A stretch of DNA of 64,000 nucleotides. Origin: a bacterium (GTDB lineage Bacteria > Zhuqueibacterota > Zhuqueibacteria > Zhuqueibacterales > Zhuqueibacteraceae). Each line of letters begins with the position of its first letter. Position 1 is the first letter of the stretch. The translations under genes and the position numbers were made by a program. A model generated the notes under the pieces. It was not told where the DNA came from. It was given only the letters and a program-made list of their open reading frames with translations, and ran no database searches. Where the stretch lies: assembly GCA_023150945.1 (NCBI GenBank), contig JAKLJX010000011.1:124001-188000 (forward strand), written 5' to 3'. Below, piece after piece: positions 10,289 to 18,670 of the stretch.

Positions 10289-11662
10289 TTGAGAAGGAAT
10301 AACGACAAACAACCGCCGAGCGTCACGCTGGTCAGCGAGCAATATGCGCCGGATCTGTCTTCCACCGCGCAGTTGTTCGAAGAGCTGATGATCGAGCTGC
10401 AGCAGCAGGGCGTGGCCGTGCGGGTGTGCACGCTCACCCCCGGCTATCACGGTTACGTCAAAGAGGGCAAAGTCCCGCTGCGCGAAGTGCGCCACGGCGT
10501 GACGGTGCGCCGGCTGCCGCGCCTGCCGTTCCGCCGCAGCAACCGCGTGGGCGAGGCCCTCAACTGGGTGTGGGGCACGTTTGCGCTGGCGCTGCTGGCC
10601 TGGCGCACGCCACGGCAGGCACCGCTTCTGATCAGCACTAATCCGCCCATGGCGCATGTTGTGGGCGCGTTCCTGAAGATCATGCGAGGGCAGCGTTTCA
10701 TTGCGCTGTTTTATGATTTGCATCCGGAATTGTCCTGCGCGGTGGGCCTGTTGCGGGAAGGCAGTTTGCTCGACCGGCTGTGGCGCCGGATCAATCGTTG
10801 GGCGTTGCGCCACACCGACGTGGCGGTGGCCATCGGCGCGTACATGGAGCGGGTGATCAAAGGCCGTTATGCCGCTGCCGCCACCTCCATCATTCACAAT
10901 TGGTGCGACCCGCGCGTGGTGCGCTGCCTGCCCAAGGAGGCGAGCCTATTTGCCCGCGAGCATGGCCTGCTCGATCAGTTCGTGGTCCTGTTCTCCGGCA
11001 ACCTGGGCTGGCGCCAACGCCTCGAAATCCTGATCGAAGTCGCCGCGTTGCTCACCAACCTGCCGATTCGATTCGTGTTCATCGGCGAGGGCGTGAAAAA
11101 GCCCAAACTGCAGGAAATGGTACAAGCGCGCGGCTTGAACAACGTTTTGTTCTTTCCCTACCAGCCGCGGCATTTGATGGAACACTCGCTCGCGGCCGCG
11201 GATTTGGCGGTGGTCTCGCATGAGCGCGAGGCCATCGGGTTTGGCGTGCCGAGCAAGATCTACACCTACCTGGCCGCCGGCCGCGCCATTCTGGGGCTGG
11301 CGAGCAAGCCTTGTGAGCTGATCGACATGGTGCGCGAATGCCAGTGCGGTTGGGTGTTTGATGAAGATCACGACCGCGACGCGATCGCGGCTTTGCTCCA
11401 GCAACTGCTGCAGGCGCCGCCGCTCAGCCGGCATGCGGGCCAGCGCGCGCGCCAGCATTTCGAGCGCCACTTTACGCTGCCGCTGGTGGCGCGCCAATAC
11501 CAGGAGTTGATCCGGCAGCAATGCCAGGCGGGACCGGCGCCCGCGCTGCTGGAGAGAATATTCCGCCTGCCGCGGCGCCGGCGGCGCGCGGCGGATGAAA
11601 AAAACACAACCAGAGAACACCGAACCAGGGCTGCTCAGCACGAAACTGCTCAATTCATGTGA
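10289..11662 (+). CDS. GT4 glycosyltransferase (WcaI-like), copy 1
   Basis: A 457-residue GT-B fold glycosyltransferase. N-terminal motif LVSEQYAPDLSSTAQLF and PGYHG resemble WcaI/colanic-acid-type GT4 enzymes. The donor-binding half shows FSGNLGWRQRLE, FIGEGVKK, FFPYQP and the E(x7)E-like region EREAIGFGVPSKIYTY. It begins at TTG, with GAGG at 10280-10283 five bases upstream. An 8-codon reading frame (ATG 10276) overlaps the start. The last 40 residues are basic and low-complexity. It presumably extends the lipid-linked sugar made by the adjacent transferase and is closely similar to the gene at 14035-15414. Confidence 0.87.
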   Translation: MRRNNDKQPPSVTLVSEQYAPDLSSTAQLFEELMIELQQQGVAVRVCTLTPGYHGYVKEGKVPLREVRHGVTVRRLPRLPFRRSNRVGEALNWVWGTFALALLAWRTPRQAPLLISTNPPMAHVVGAFLKIMRGQRFIALFYDLHPELSCAVGLLREGSLLDRLWRRINRWALRHTDVAVAIGAYMERVIKGRYAAAATSIIHNWCDPRVVRCLPKEASLFAREHGLLDQFVVLFSGNLGWRQRLEILIEVAALLTNLPIRFVFIGEGVKKPKLQEMVQARGLNNVLFFPYQPRHLMEHSLAAADLAVVSHEREAIGFGVPSKIYTYLAAGRAILGLASKPCELIDMVRECQCGWVFDEDHDRDAIAALLQQLLQAPPLSRHAGQRARQHFERHFTLPLVARQYQELIRQQCQAGPAPALLERIFRLPRRRRRAADEKNTTREHRTRAAQHETAQFM

Positions 11663-11743
11663 AATGACACGGTAACGGCTCCGCCGTTGCGGTTCAATCG
11701 CTGGCCCGGTAAATTGTCCCAGGTCAACTGCAGCGCTTTTGCC

Positions 11744-13147
11744 ATGTCACAACAACGTCGTCGTCTGCTCGAGCTCGCGATCGCCTGCTGCGATCTGCTC
11801 GTCACTACCTTTTCGTTCTATGTCGCCTTTTGGCTGCGCTTTGAAAGCGGCTATTGGCCGCACGGCGGCCCGGAGATCGATCAGTACCTGATCATTCTGG
11901 GAGGCATTCTGCCGTTGTGGCTGGGGCTGTTTTCCTTCTTCGGCCTGTATGATTTCCGGCGGCGGGCGCACCTCCTGGCCGACGGGCGCGGCCTGCTGTT
12001 CAGCCTCGCCGCCGGCGTGCTGTTCCTCTCCTCGTTCACGTTCTTCTATCGCGAAGTTTCCTATTCGCGGTTGACCTTCGTGCTGTTCGGGGTGTTGAAT
12101 TTCGGGTTGTTGTTGTGCGAGCGCGTGCTGGTGCGCTGGCTGCTGCAGCAGGCGCACCGGCGCGGTTACCACTTGCGCCGGGTGCTCATCGTCGGCGCCG
12201 GCGAGTTGGGCCGGCGCGTCGCCCAGCAGGCAAAACGCCATCCGGAATTGAGCCATCGTGTCGTCGGCTTCTGCGATGATCAGGAAAGCAACGGCCTCTA
12301 CAAGGAAGAGTACAGCCTGGAGGTGCTGGGCCGCACCACGGAGTTGCGGGAGATCATCGAGGAGCAACGCATCGACAAGGTGATCGTGGCGCTGCCCGGC
12401 CGCGCCCTGCGCAAGATCTCGCGCGTGGTGCAAGCCTGTGAGCAGGAGGGCGTGGAGATCGACATCGTGCCGGATTTTTTCAAATTCATCCAGCCGCGCA
12501 CGAGCGTGCGCGATTTCGCCGGCCTGCCGCTGGTGGGCGTGCGCTTCACGCCGGTGGAATCCTGGAAATACCGGGTGGCCAAGCGCGCTTTCGATATCGC
12601 CTTTGCCGCCGCCGTGCTGATGCTCACGGCGCCGTTGCTGGCGCTGATCGCGCTGCTGGTGAAACTGACCTCGCCCGGCGAGGTGTTCTTCTCGCAAGTG
12701 CGCTATGGCACCAACCGCCGGCCGTTTCGCATGCTCAAGTTTCGCACCATGCGCCCGCAGTCGCAAAACAGCAGTGACACGACGTGGACCAAACGCGACG
12801 ACCAGCGCGTCACGCCGCTGGGCGCTTTTCTGCGGCGCACCAGTTTGGACGAGCTGCCGCAATTCCTCAACGTCTTGAGAGGCGACATGAGCGTGGTCGG
12901 TCCGCGGCCGGAGCGGCCGTTCTTTGCCAATCAATTCAAGAGCGAGGTGCCGCGCTACATGGTGCGCCATCAAGTCAAGACCGGCATCACCGGCTGGGCG
13001 CAAGTGAACGGCTGGCGCGGCGACACGCCCATCCGCAATCGCGTCGAGCACGATTTGTACTACATCGAGAACTGGTCGTTTGGTTTTGATCTCAAGATTA
13101 TCTTGCTGACGATCGTACACGGCCTTCTCAATAAAAACGCCTATTGA
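11744..13147 (+). CDS. Polyprenyl-phosphate sugar phosphotransferase (WcaJ-like), copy 2
   Basis: A 467-residue paralogue of the gene at 8793-10205. The middle ([36 protein letters not shown]) is near-identical to copy 1. The C-terminal catalytic domain has [25 protein letters not shown] and [14 protein letters not shown]. Differences cluster in the N-terminal membrane segments and in the loop after KFRTM, so acceptor or donor sugar may differ. The ATG at 11744 matches the start of copy 1; an in-frame start at 11687 would add 19 residues. It lies 81 bp after the copy 1 glycosyltransferase. Confidence 0.87.
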   Translation: MSQQRRRLLELAIACCDLLVTTFSFYVAFWLRFESGYWPHGGPEIDQYLIILGGILPLWLGLFSFFGLYDFRRRAHLLADGRGLLFSLAAGVLFLSSFTFFYREVSYSRLTFVLFGVLNFGLLLCERVLVRWLLQQAHRRGYHLRRVLIVGAGELGRRVAQQAKRHPELSHRVVGFCDDQESNGLYKEEYSLEVLGRTTELREIIEEQRIDKVIVALPGRALRKISRVVQACEQEGVEIDIVPDFFKFIQPRTSVRDFAGLPLVGVRFTPVESWKYRVAKRAFDIAFAAAVLMLTAPLLALIALLVKLTSPGEVFFSQVRYGTNRRPFRMLKFRTMRPQSQNSSDTTWTKRDDQRVTPLGAFLRRTSLDELPQFLNVLRGDMSVVGPRPERPFFANQFKSEVPRYMVRHQVKTGITGWAQVNGWRGDTPIRNRVEHDLYYIENWSFGFDLKIILLTIVHGLLNKNAY

Positions 13148-13177
13148 TTGCAAATCAACTCGCGCAACGCCGGCGGC

Positions 13178-13199
13178 CCGCCTGCATACGCGGGCAGGC
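13178..13199. repeat. GC-rich inverted repeat (GCCTGC/GCAGGC hairpin)
   Basis: Arms GCCTGC (13180-13185) and GCAGGC (13194-13199) flank an 8-base loop, and an alternative pairing CCCGC/GCGGG is also possible. It follows the stop of the sugar transferase and precedes the methyltransferase start. No T-tract follows, so it is not a canonical intrinsic terminator. A REP-like or attenuating hairpin is possible. Confidence 0.4.
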
Positions 13200-13251
13200 T
13201 GCCGGACGGCGCGACCACCGCTGCGTGATCGTTTTTGCAGAGTCATGCCAA

Positions 13252-13992
13252 ATGTCCCGGCACAACGCAATTCTGAAGGTCAAACAATTCAATTACGCCG
13301 TCAAAAGAAAACTGTGGCCCAACGCGCCGGCTCCCAAGGCGCATTACAAATCGTTGGCGGAGGCCGCGGCGCAGCCGGGCTGGTGCGTGTTGCACGCCGG
13401 CGGCGGCCGCAACAAACACAATTTGTTCCAGCAGCAACACGTGCGGCGGATCAACGTCGACTTGGATGCCGTCACGCTGGCGCAGGACCGCACCGCCGGC
13501 CTGCGCGTGCTGGGCAATCTCGAAGAGCTGCCGGTGCCGGACAATGCGTTCGACCTGATCGTATGCGAAATGGTCTTCGAGCATCTCGCGCATCCCGGCC
13601 GTGTGGTCCGGGAGTTCTTTCGCAGCCTGAAAAGCGGCGGCAGCCTCATCTTCATCACGCCGAACTTGCTGGCTTATCCGTTTCTGATTTCCCGGGCCAC
13701 GCCGTTTTGGTTTCACCGGCTGTATGGTTTTCTGCGCGGCCGGCAGGCGGAAGACATTTTTCCGACTTACTACCGGCTGAATACCGGTGCGGCAATCCGG
13801 CGTCACTTTGATCGCGCCGGCTTTGAATTGGTGCAATTGCGGCAGCTCGACGCCTCGTGCGACTATTTCGACATCTTGCCGGGTTTGCATCAGATGCTGG
13901 CGGTGGTCACCAACTTTCTCAATCGCGTGGAGGCGTTGAGTTTTCTCCGGCAATTTCACCTCGGCTGGTTCCGCAAGCCGGCGGCGGGGTGA
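13252..13992 (+). CDS. Class I SAM-dependent methyltransferase
   Basis: A 246-residue methyltransferase of the Methyltransf_11 type. Visible motifs are VLHAGGGRNK (motif I, with Gly-rich turn), INVDLD (acidic residue of motif II), PVPDNAFDLIVCEMVFEHL (motif IV region) and GGSLIFITPN. The ATG at 13252 is preferred because the upstream in-frame extension to 13144 consists of low-complexity residues encoded by the GC-rich hairpin region. It sits between a sugar transferase and a glycosyltransferase, so it probably modifies a sugar or a lipid-linked intermediate (inference). Confidence 0.8.
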   Translation: MSRHNAILKVKQFNYAVKRKLWPNAPAPKAHYKSLAEAAAQPGWCVLHAGGGRNKHNLFQQQHVRRINVDLDAVTLAQDRTAGLRVLGNLEELPVPDNAFDLIVCEMVFEHLAHPGRVVREFFRSLKSGGSLIFITPNLLAYPFLISRATPFWFHRLYGFLRGRQAEDIFPTYYRLNTGAAIRRHFDRAGFELVQLRQLDASCDYFDILPGLHQMLAVVTNFLNRVEALSFLRQFHLGWFRKPAAG

Positions 13993-14034
13993 CCGGCACG
14001 GGCGTTTTAGGGCGAAACTGATGGGAGTGGAAAC

Positions 14035-15414
14035 ATGGGAGCAAAGAGAGGCCAAAGCGGTAAGCGAGGGGTGGCACTGCTGAGCGAGCAATTTGCGCCG
14101 GATGCCGGCTCCACCGCACAGCTTTTTGCAGAGCTGACGCGAGAGCTGGCGCGGCATGGTGTCGAGATTCAAGTGTGCGCTTTGCAGCCGGGTTACGTCG
14201 AAGACGCTCCGGCTGCGCCCTGGCGTGAAACCCGCAACGGCGTGCGCGTGTGGCGGCTGCCGCGGTTGCCTTTCCGCCGCACCAATCGCAAGGGCGAGGC
14301 CTTGAACTGGGCGTGGGCGACTCTGGGCCTGGCGCTGCTGGCGCTGCGGGTGCCACGGCACATTCCCCTGCTGGTGGGAACGAATCCGCCCATGCTGCAT
14401 CTCGTGGGCGCCGTGATGAAATGGCTGCGGGGCCAGCGCTTCATTGCGTTGTTCTATGACCTGCACCCCGAGCTGTCTTGCGCAGTCGGCATGTTGCGGC
14501 ACGGCAGCCTGATCGACTGCATGTGGCGTCGCCTCAATGCGTGGATCTTGCGTCAGGCTGACGCCGCCATTTGCCTTGGACACTACATGGAGCGCTCCGT
14601 GCTGGCGCGTCATGCGCCGGCGCCCACCGTGATCATCGACAATTGGTGTGATCCCGCGGTGGTGCGCTGCCTGCCCAAAGCAGAGAGCCGTTTTGCGCAG
14701 GCGCATGGGTTGTTGGATAAATTCGTGGTGCTGTTCTCCGGCAACATGGGCTGGCGGCAGCGGCTGGAAATCCTGCTCGCGGCCGCGGCCGATCTCCAGG
14801 ACACGCCAGTCCGCTTCGTTTTCATCGGCGAAGGCGCGAAAAAGGAGAAGCTCCGTGAAATAGCGGCCGCCAGGAACTTGCAAAACGTTCACTTCTTTCC
14901 GTATCAGCCGCGTGCCACGATGGAGCATTCGCTGGCAGCCGCGGATGTGTGCGTGGTGTCGCAAGAGCGCGAAGTCATCGGCTACGGCGTGCCGAGTAAG
15001 ATCTACACCTACATGGCTGCCGGCCGCGCGCTGCTCGGCCTGGCGAGCCAGCCGTGCGAGTTGAGCGACATGGTGAAGAAGTTCAAATGCGGCTGGCTCT
15101 TTGATGAAGATCATGACAAGGACGCGATTGTGGCGCTGTTGCGCCGGCTCATGCAGGCGCCGCAAGCGTGTCACGCCGCCGGCCGGCGCGGCCGCCAGGC
15201 GTTCGAAGAGAATTTCACGCTGCCGATCATCGCGCGCAAGTATCTCGATTTGATCCAGCGGCAATGTGAGAGCGGGCCGGCGCCGAGCTGGTGGCAACGA
15301 GTGGTGCGTTTCCGGGCACGAAGGGCGCGGCCGCGCCTGCGGTTTGCCGAACCTGGTAATCACGATGAATCTCGGGTCTTGGAGACGACATCCAAGCCGG
15401 TGCAGGAACATTGA
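14035..15414 (+). CDS. GT4 glycosyltransferase (WcaI-like), copy 2
   Basis: A 459-residue GT-B glycosyltransferase strongly similar over its whole length to the gene at 10289-11662. Shared blocks include SEQFAPDAGSTAQLF, PPMLHLVGAVMKWLRGQRF, LFYDLHPELSCAVGMLR, FSGNMGWRQRLE and GVPSKIYTYMAAGRA. GGAG at about 14022 lies upstream of the ATG. The C-terminal 45 residues are basic and diverge from copy 1. Together with 11744-13147 it forms the second module of a tandem duplication. A methyltransferase gene separates the two members of this module, unlike in copy 1. Confidence 0.87.
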   Translation: MGAKRGQSGKRGVALLSEQFAPDAGSTAQLFAELTRELARHGVEIQVCALQPGYVEDAPAAPWRETRNGVRVWRLPRLPFRRTNRKGEALNWAWATLGLALLALRVPRHIPLLVGTNPPMLHLVGAVMKWLRGQRFIALFYDLHPELSCAVGMLRHGSLIDCMWRRLNAWILRQADAAICLGHYMERSVLARHAPAPTVIIDNWCDPAVVRCLPKAESRFAQAHGLLDKFVVLFSGNMGWRQRLEILLAAAADLQDTPVRFVFIGEGAKKEKLREIAAARNLQNVHFFPYQPRATMEHSLAAADVCVVSQEREVIGYGVPSKIYTYMAAGRALLGLASQPCELSDMVKKFKCGWLFDEDHDKDAIVALLRRLMQAPQACHAAGRRGRQAFEENFTLPIIARKYLDLIQRQCESGPAPSWWQRVVRFRARRARPRLRFAEPGNHDESRVLETTSKPVQEH

Positions 15415-15605
15415 TCAAACTGTTGCCTTGATAATGTCACATTCCAGGATTTGCCGCCGCCTCACGAAGCTCGCCGGGCGAGACTGCCGGAATTGTCGGC
15501 AAACTCCGCTGCTCTGCGGTGAATCTGGTCCAGTCAGTCTGCGTGGTGCCGATTTTTTGCGAGTGAAGCGATTCAGCGGATGAATCGAATGGAGGACACG
15601 GCCAA

Positions 15606-17198
15606 ATGAACAGGAAGGTTCGCACGATGGTTGATCGAATAAACGGTAGGCCGGGCGGCGTGTCGCCCGCCCGCGGATGGGTGATGATGTTGTTCCTGCT
15701 CGCTGCGCATGCCGGTGCGCAGGAAATCATGACCGTGCCGACCTATCACTGGTCTTACACCTATGCGCGCGAGTTGAGCCTGCGCCATCGCCATTTGGAT
15801 TTCTCTTCTGCCAACTGGCCGCTGACAATGGGTGAAATGGCGCAATTGGCCGATGCGGCCGGCGGTGCCATGGCATATTCATCAGAACGATTTTGGCAGA
15901 CGCGCCTGCAGCAGTTTTCCCGCACGCCGCTCGAACCGAAAGCGTGGCTGCAGTTCGGCGGCCGCGTGAGCGAAAACGCCGGTGATTTTGGCGAGACCAC
16001 TCGCTCACGCGCCGGTTTGCGCACGCAGCTCGCGCTGTTTCCAGACCGGCATGTTGCTTTCGTGAATGCCATTCGCCTGGATGAAGAGTTGCGCGAGGAC
16101 CCCAATTACCTGGGCAAGCGCTGGCGCGGTTTCGCGGGCTACACCGAGCAAGCCTACCTCTCCTTGCATTTCGGCAAGTATGTCGCTAAATTGGGCCGCG
16201 ATTTTGTGCGCTGGGGGCGCGGCGTTGACGCCACGCTGTTGCTCTCGGATTATTCGCGGCCGCTGGACCATTTTTCCGGCCGCCTCGAGTTGCAGCGCTT
16301 TCGCTTTGATTATCTCGCGGCGAAGTTGAACTCGGAGTATCTGCCGGATTCCCTGCGCGCGCGCTACGCCACCGACGTGAGTGAACGCTATCTCGCGGCG
16401 GCGCGCGCGGAAATCCGGCTGAAATCGAACTTGCTCACGCTCGCGGTCACGCAGATGGCGCTGTACGGCGGGCCGGGCCGCGGCTTCGAGCTGTACTACC
16501 TCAATCCGTTCCTGGCGTTTCACGGCGAGCAGCTCAATGAACAGCAAAAGAGCAACACCTTTGGCGCGCTCGACGCCGTGGTGCGGCCGCGCGACGGGCT
16601 GGAACTCTACGCACAGTTACTCATCGACGACGTGCAAGTCGAGAAGACGCGCCGCGGCGATCTGGAGCCGAACGAGATCGCCTATCTCCTCGGCGGTGAA
16701 GTGGCGGATCCTTTCGGGTGGCAGGGCGCCGCGCTGGGTCTGGAATACACCCGGATTGCCAATCGCACTTACAATGCCATCACCGTGTGGGAGAAGTTCA
16801 TGCACCGCAACCGGCCGCTGGCGCACTTTCTCGGCAATGATTTCGACCGCTGGCTGGTGCACGGCCGCGCCTACACCGGCGGCAATGTGCAGCTCTTCTA
16901 TTCTTACGAAGCCCGCCGCCACGGCGAAGGCCGCCTGGAGCGGCCGTTCGACATGCCGTGGGTGAACGCCGATCTGAATCAGGGCTACCGCGAGAAATTC
17001 CCCAGCGGCGTGGTGGAACGCAGCACGCATCTCGCGCTCGAGGCGCGCTGGCAGGCGCGTGCGGGTTTCTTTTTGGCAATTGCCGCCGGACACGCGCGCT
17101 ATCGCGATTTCGCCAATCAAGCGGGCCGCCGCCGGCAGGAAACGAGCGTGCGTGTACGACTTTGGCTCGAGCGATTCTGGTGGCTGGGTTTGGAGTGA
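15606..17198 (+). CDS. Wzi-like capsule assembly outer-membrane barrel protein
   Basis: A 530-residue protein with an N-terminal signal sequence (VMMLFLLAAHAGAQE) followed by alternating beta-strand patterns. It resembles the capsule assembly Wzi family, outer-membrane barrels that bind or anchor capsular polysaccharide at the cell surface. The segment PTYHWSYTYARELSLR and later KLGRDFVRWGRGVDATLLLSD and YYLNPFLAFHGEQ are typical of the family. It ends in WLERFWWLGLE, a C-terminal aromatic barrel strand. GGAGG at 15591-15595 is the RBS. It sits at the end of the glycosyltransferase cluster, supporting a polysaccharide-export role. Confidence 0.78.
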   Translation: MNRKVRTMVDRINGRPGGVSPARGWVMMLFLLAAHAGAQEIMTVPTYHWSYTYARELSLRHRHLDFSSANWPLTMGEMAQLADAAGGAMAYSSERFWQTRLQQFSRTPLEPKAWLQFGGRVSENAGDFGETTRSRAGLRTQLALFPDRHVAFVNAIRLDEELREDPNYLGKRWRGFAGYTEQAYLSLHFGKYVAKLGRDFVRWGRGVDATLLLSDYSRPLDHFSGRLELQRFRFDYLAAKLNSEYLPDSLRARYATDVSERYLAAARAEIRLKSNLLTLAVTQMALYGGPGRGFELYYLNPFLAFHGEQLNEQQKSNTFGALDAVVRPRDGLELYAQLLIDDVQVEKTRRGDLEPNEIAYLLGGEVADPFGWQGAALGLEYTRIANRTYNAITVWEKFMHRNRPLAHFLGNDFDRWLVHGRAYTGGNVQLFYSYEARRHGEGRLERPFDMPWVNADLNQGYREKFPSGVVERSTHLALEARWQARAGFFLAIAAGHARYRDFANQAGRRRQETSVRVRLWLERFWWLGLE

Positions 17199-17334
17199 GG
17201 CGCGGAGCCGGGCTGGCGGTGTGGCAGCGATAAACAACTCGTGCAGGCGTGATGCCCTCGGCATCATGAGAACCTGACGGCACCCAGTGAAGATTGCGAT
17301 TGTTGGAATTCAAGTCTTCCTGCTTGCAGGCAGT

Positions 17335-17351
17335 GGCGGCGGACCGCCGCC
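17335..17351. repeat. Short GC-rich palindrome upstream of gmhA
   Basis: GGCGGCGGACCGCCGCC is an 8-bp inverted repeat around one central base. Just before it, CCTGC-TT-GCAGG (17319-17330) forms another small hairpin. They lie 28 bases upstream of the gmhA start and after the Wzi gene, without T-tracts. They may influence readthrough between the two genes; function not shown. Confidence 0.4.
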
Positions 17352-17378
17352 GGATGACACTTATTACGGGAGATGATC

Positions 17379-17975
17379 ATGGCCATGGCTTCGCGGATGA
17401 GAAGCGACAAGACCTTCGTGCAGGAGCGTATCCAAAACAGCATTGCGGTCAAGACCAAATTGATGGAACAGCAGGCGGCCGAGATTCTTTCGGTCGGGCA
17501 CAAACTGGTCAACATCTTGCGCGGCGGCGGCAAAATTCTCTTTTGCGGCAACGGCGGCAGCGCCGCAGATGCGCAGCATCTCGCGGCCGAGCTGGTTTGC
17601 AAGTTGCGCAGTGACCGGCCCCCGCTGGCCGGGCTGGCGCTCACCACCGACACCTCGACGCTCACCGCCACCAGCAATGATTTCTCGTTTCGCGATGTGT
17701 ATGCCCGGCAGATCATTGCCCTGGGCGCCAGCGGCGATGCTCTGATCGCCATCAGCACCTCGGGAAACTCCGCCAATGTTCTGGCGGCGGTGGAGGCGGC
17801 GCGCCAGAAAAACGTGCTCACCATCGGCCTGCTCGGCCAGGACGGCGGCGCCATCGCCAGCGCCGTCGATCATGCCGTGATCGTGCCGGATAACGACACC
17901 CAGCGCATTCAGGAGTGCCACATTTTGGTGGGACACATCTGGATGGAAATGGTGGAGCACGAACTCTTTGGCTGA
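17379..17975 (+). CDS. gmhA: Sedoheptulose-7-phosphate isomerase
   Basis: A 198-residue SIS-domain isomerase that converts sedoheptulose 7-phosphate to D-glycero-D-manno-heptose 7-phosphate, the first step in nucleotide-heptose synthesis. Key motifs are FCGNGGSAADAQHLAAEL (phosphate/sugar binding), LTTDTSTLTATSND, ISTSGNSANV and ECHILVGH near the C terminus. The ATG at 17379 is chosen because GGGAG ends 6 bases before it; ATGs at 17373 and 17385 are alternatives. Its end overlaps gmhB by 8 bases, so the two are translationally coupled. Product is likely used for LPS core or a glycan assembled by the neighbouring cluster. Confidence 0.93.
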   Translation: MAMASRMRSDKTFVQERIQNSIAVKTKLMEQQAAEILSVGHKLVNILRGGGKILFCGNGGSAADAQHLAAELVCKLRSDRPPLAGLALTTDTSTLTATSNDFSFRDVYARQIIALGASGDALIAISTSGNSANVLAAVEAARQKNVLTIGLLGQDGGAIASAVDHAVIVPDNDTQRIQECHILVGHIWMEMVEHELFG

Positions 17976-18522
17976 GCCGACCCGACAGGCCGCGTTCGTT
18001 TTTCTCGATCGCGACGGCACGCTGATCGAGGAGAAGAATTATCTCCGCCGGCTGGAGGACATTGCCTTCCTGCCCGGCAGCGCAGCCGCCATTGCGCGGT
18101 TGCGGCGCGCGGGCTGGCGCGTCGTCGTGATCAGCAATCAATCCGGCGTGGCGCGCGGCTACTTCACCGAGGCGTTCGTGCAGGAAACCCATCGCGTGCT
18201 GCAACAGCACCTCGCCCGGCACGGCGCCTGGATCGACGGCTTCTACTTTTGCCCGCATGCGCCGGAAGCCAATTGCGACTGCCGCAAACCGCGCCTGGGC
18301 ATGCTCGCACAGGCCGCGCGCGATTTCGAGTGCGAACTCACCGGTTTCATGATCGGCGACCGTGCCAGCGACATCGCAACCGGGCGCAATGCCGGTCTGT
18401 GGACCGTGCTGGTGCGCACCGGCTATGGTAGCGAAACCGCCGACCGCGGCGAGTGCCAGCCCGATTTCGTCGCGGACGATCTCGCCGCCGCAGTGGATTG
18501 GATCTTGCAGCAGTCGAATTGA
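17968..18522 (+). CDS. gmhB: D-glycero-D-manno-heptose 1,7-bisphosphate 7-phosphatase
   Basis: A 184-residue HAD-superfamily phosphatase acting two steps after gmhA in the heptose pathway. The catalytic motif is FLDRDGTL (Asp14, Asp16), with NQSGVARG as the family's second motif. The zinc-binding signature CPHAPEANCDCRKP has Cys95, His97, Cys103 and Cys105. GDRASDIATGRNAG supplies the C-terminal Asp motif. It starts with TTG inside the end of gmhA (8-bp overlap). No gene for the heptokinase/adenylyltransferase (hldE) is visible nearby. A strong terminator follows at 18561. Confidence 0.93.
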   Translation: MAEPTRQAAFVFLDRDGTLIEEKNYLRRLEDIAFLPGSAAAIARLRRAGWRVVVISNQSGVARGYFTEAFVQETHRVLQQHLARHGAWIDGFYFCPHAPEANCDCRKPRLGMLAQAARDFECELTGFMIGDRASDIATGRNAGLWTVLVRTGYGSETADRGECQPDFVADDLAAAVDWILQQSN

Positions 18523-18560
18523 AAAGACGGAGATCACCTCTCCGCTTCCACCCATAGAAG

Positions 18561-18600
18561 AAGCCCTCAACGAATGATTCGGCGAGGGCTTTTTCTTTTT
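18561..18600 (+). terminator. Rho-independent terminator after gmhB
   Basis: An 8-bp perfect stem AAGCCCTC (18561-18568) / GAGGGCTT (18584-18591) is followed by a T-rich tract TTTTCTTTTT. It closes the gmhA-gmhB transcript 39 bases after the gmhB stop codon. Confidence 0.9.
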
Positions 18601-18670
18601 GACTGGGAGTTGCTTCTCTGGGGCTTTTTTGCTATGCTTGCGCCATCGTCGACATAACCACGGAGGAAGA

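Noticed and set aside
13243-15411. 722-codon minus-strand frame
   Set aside because: Antisense to the methyltransferase and GT4 genes, which have clear motifs; the minus translation has none.
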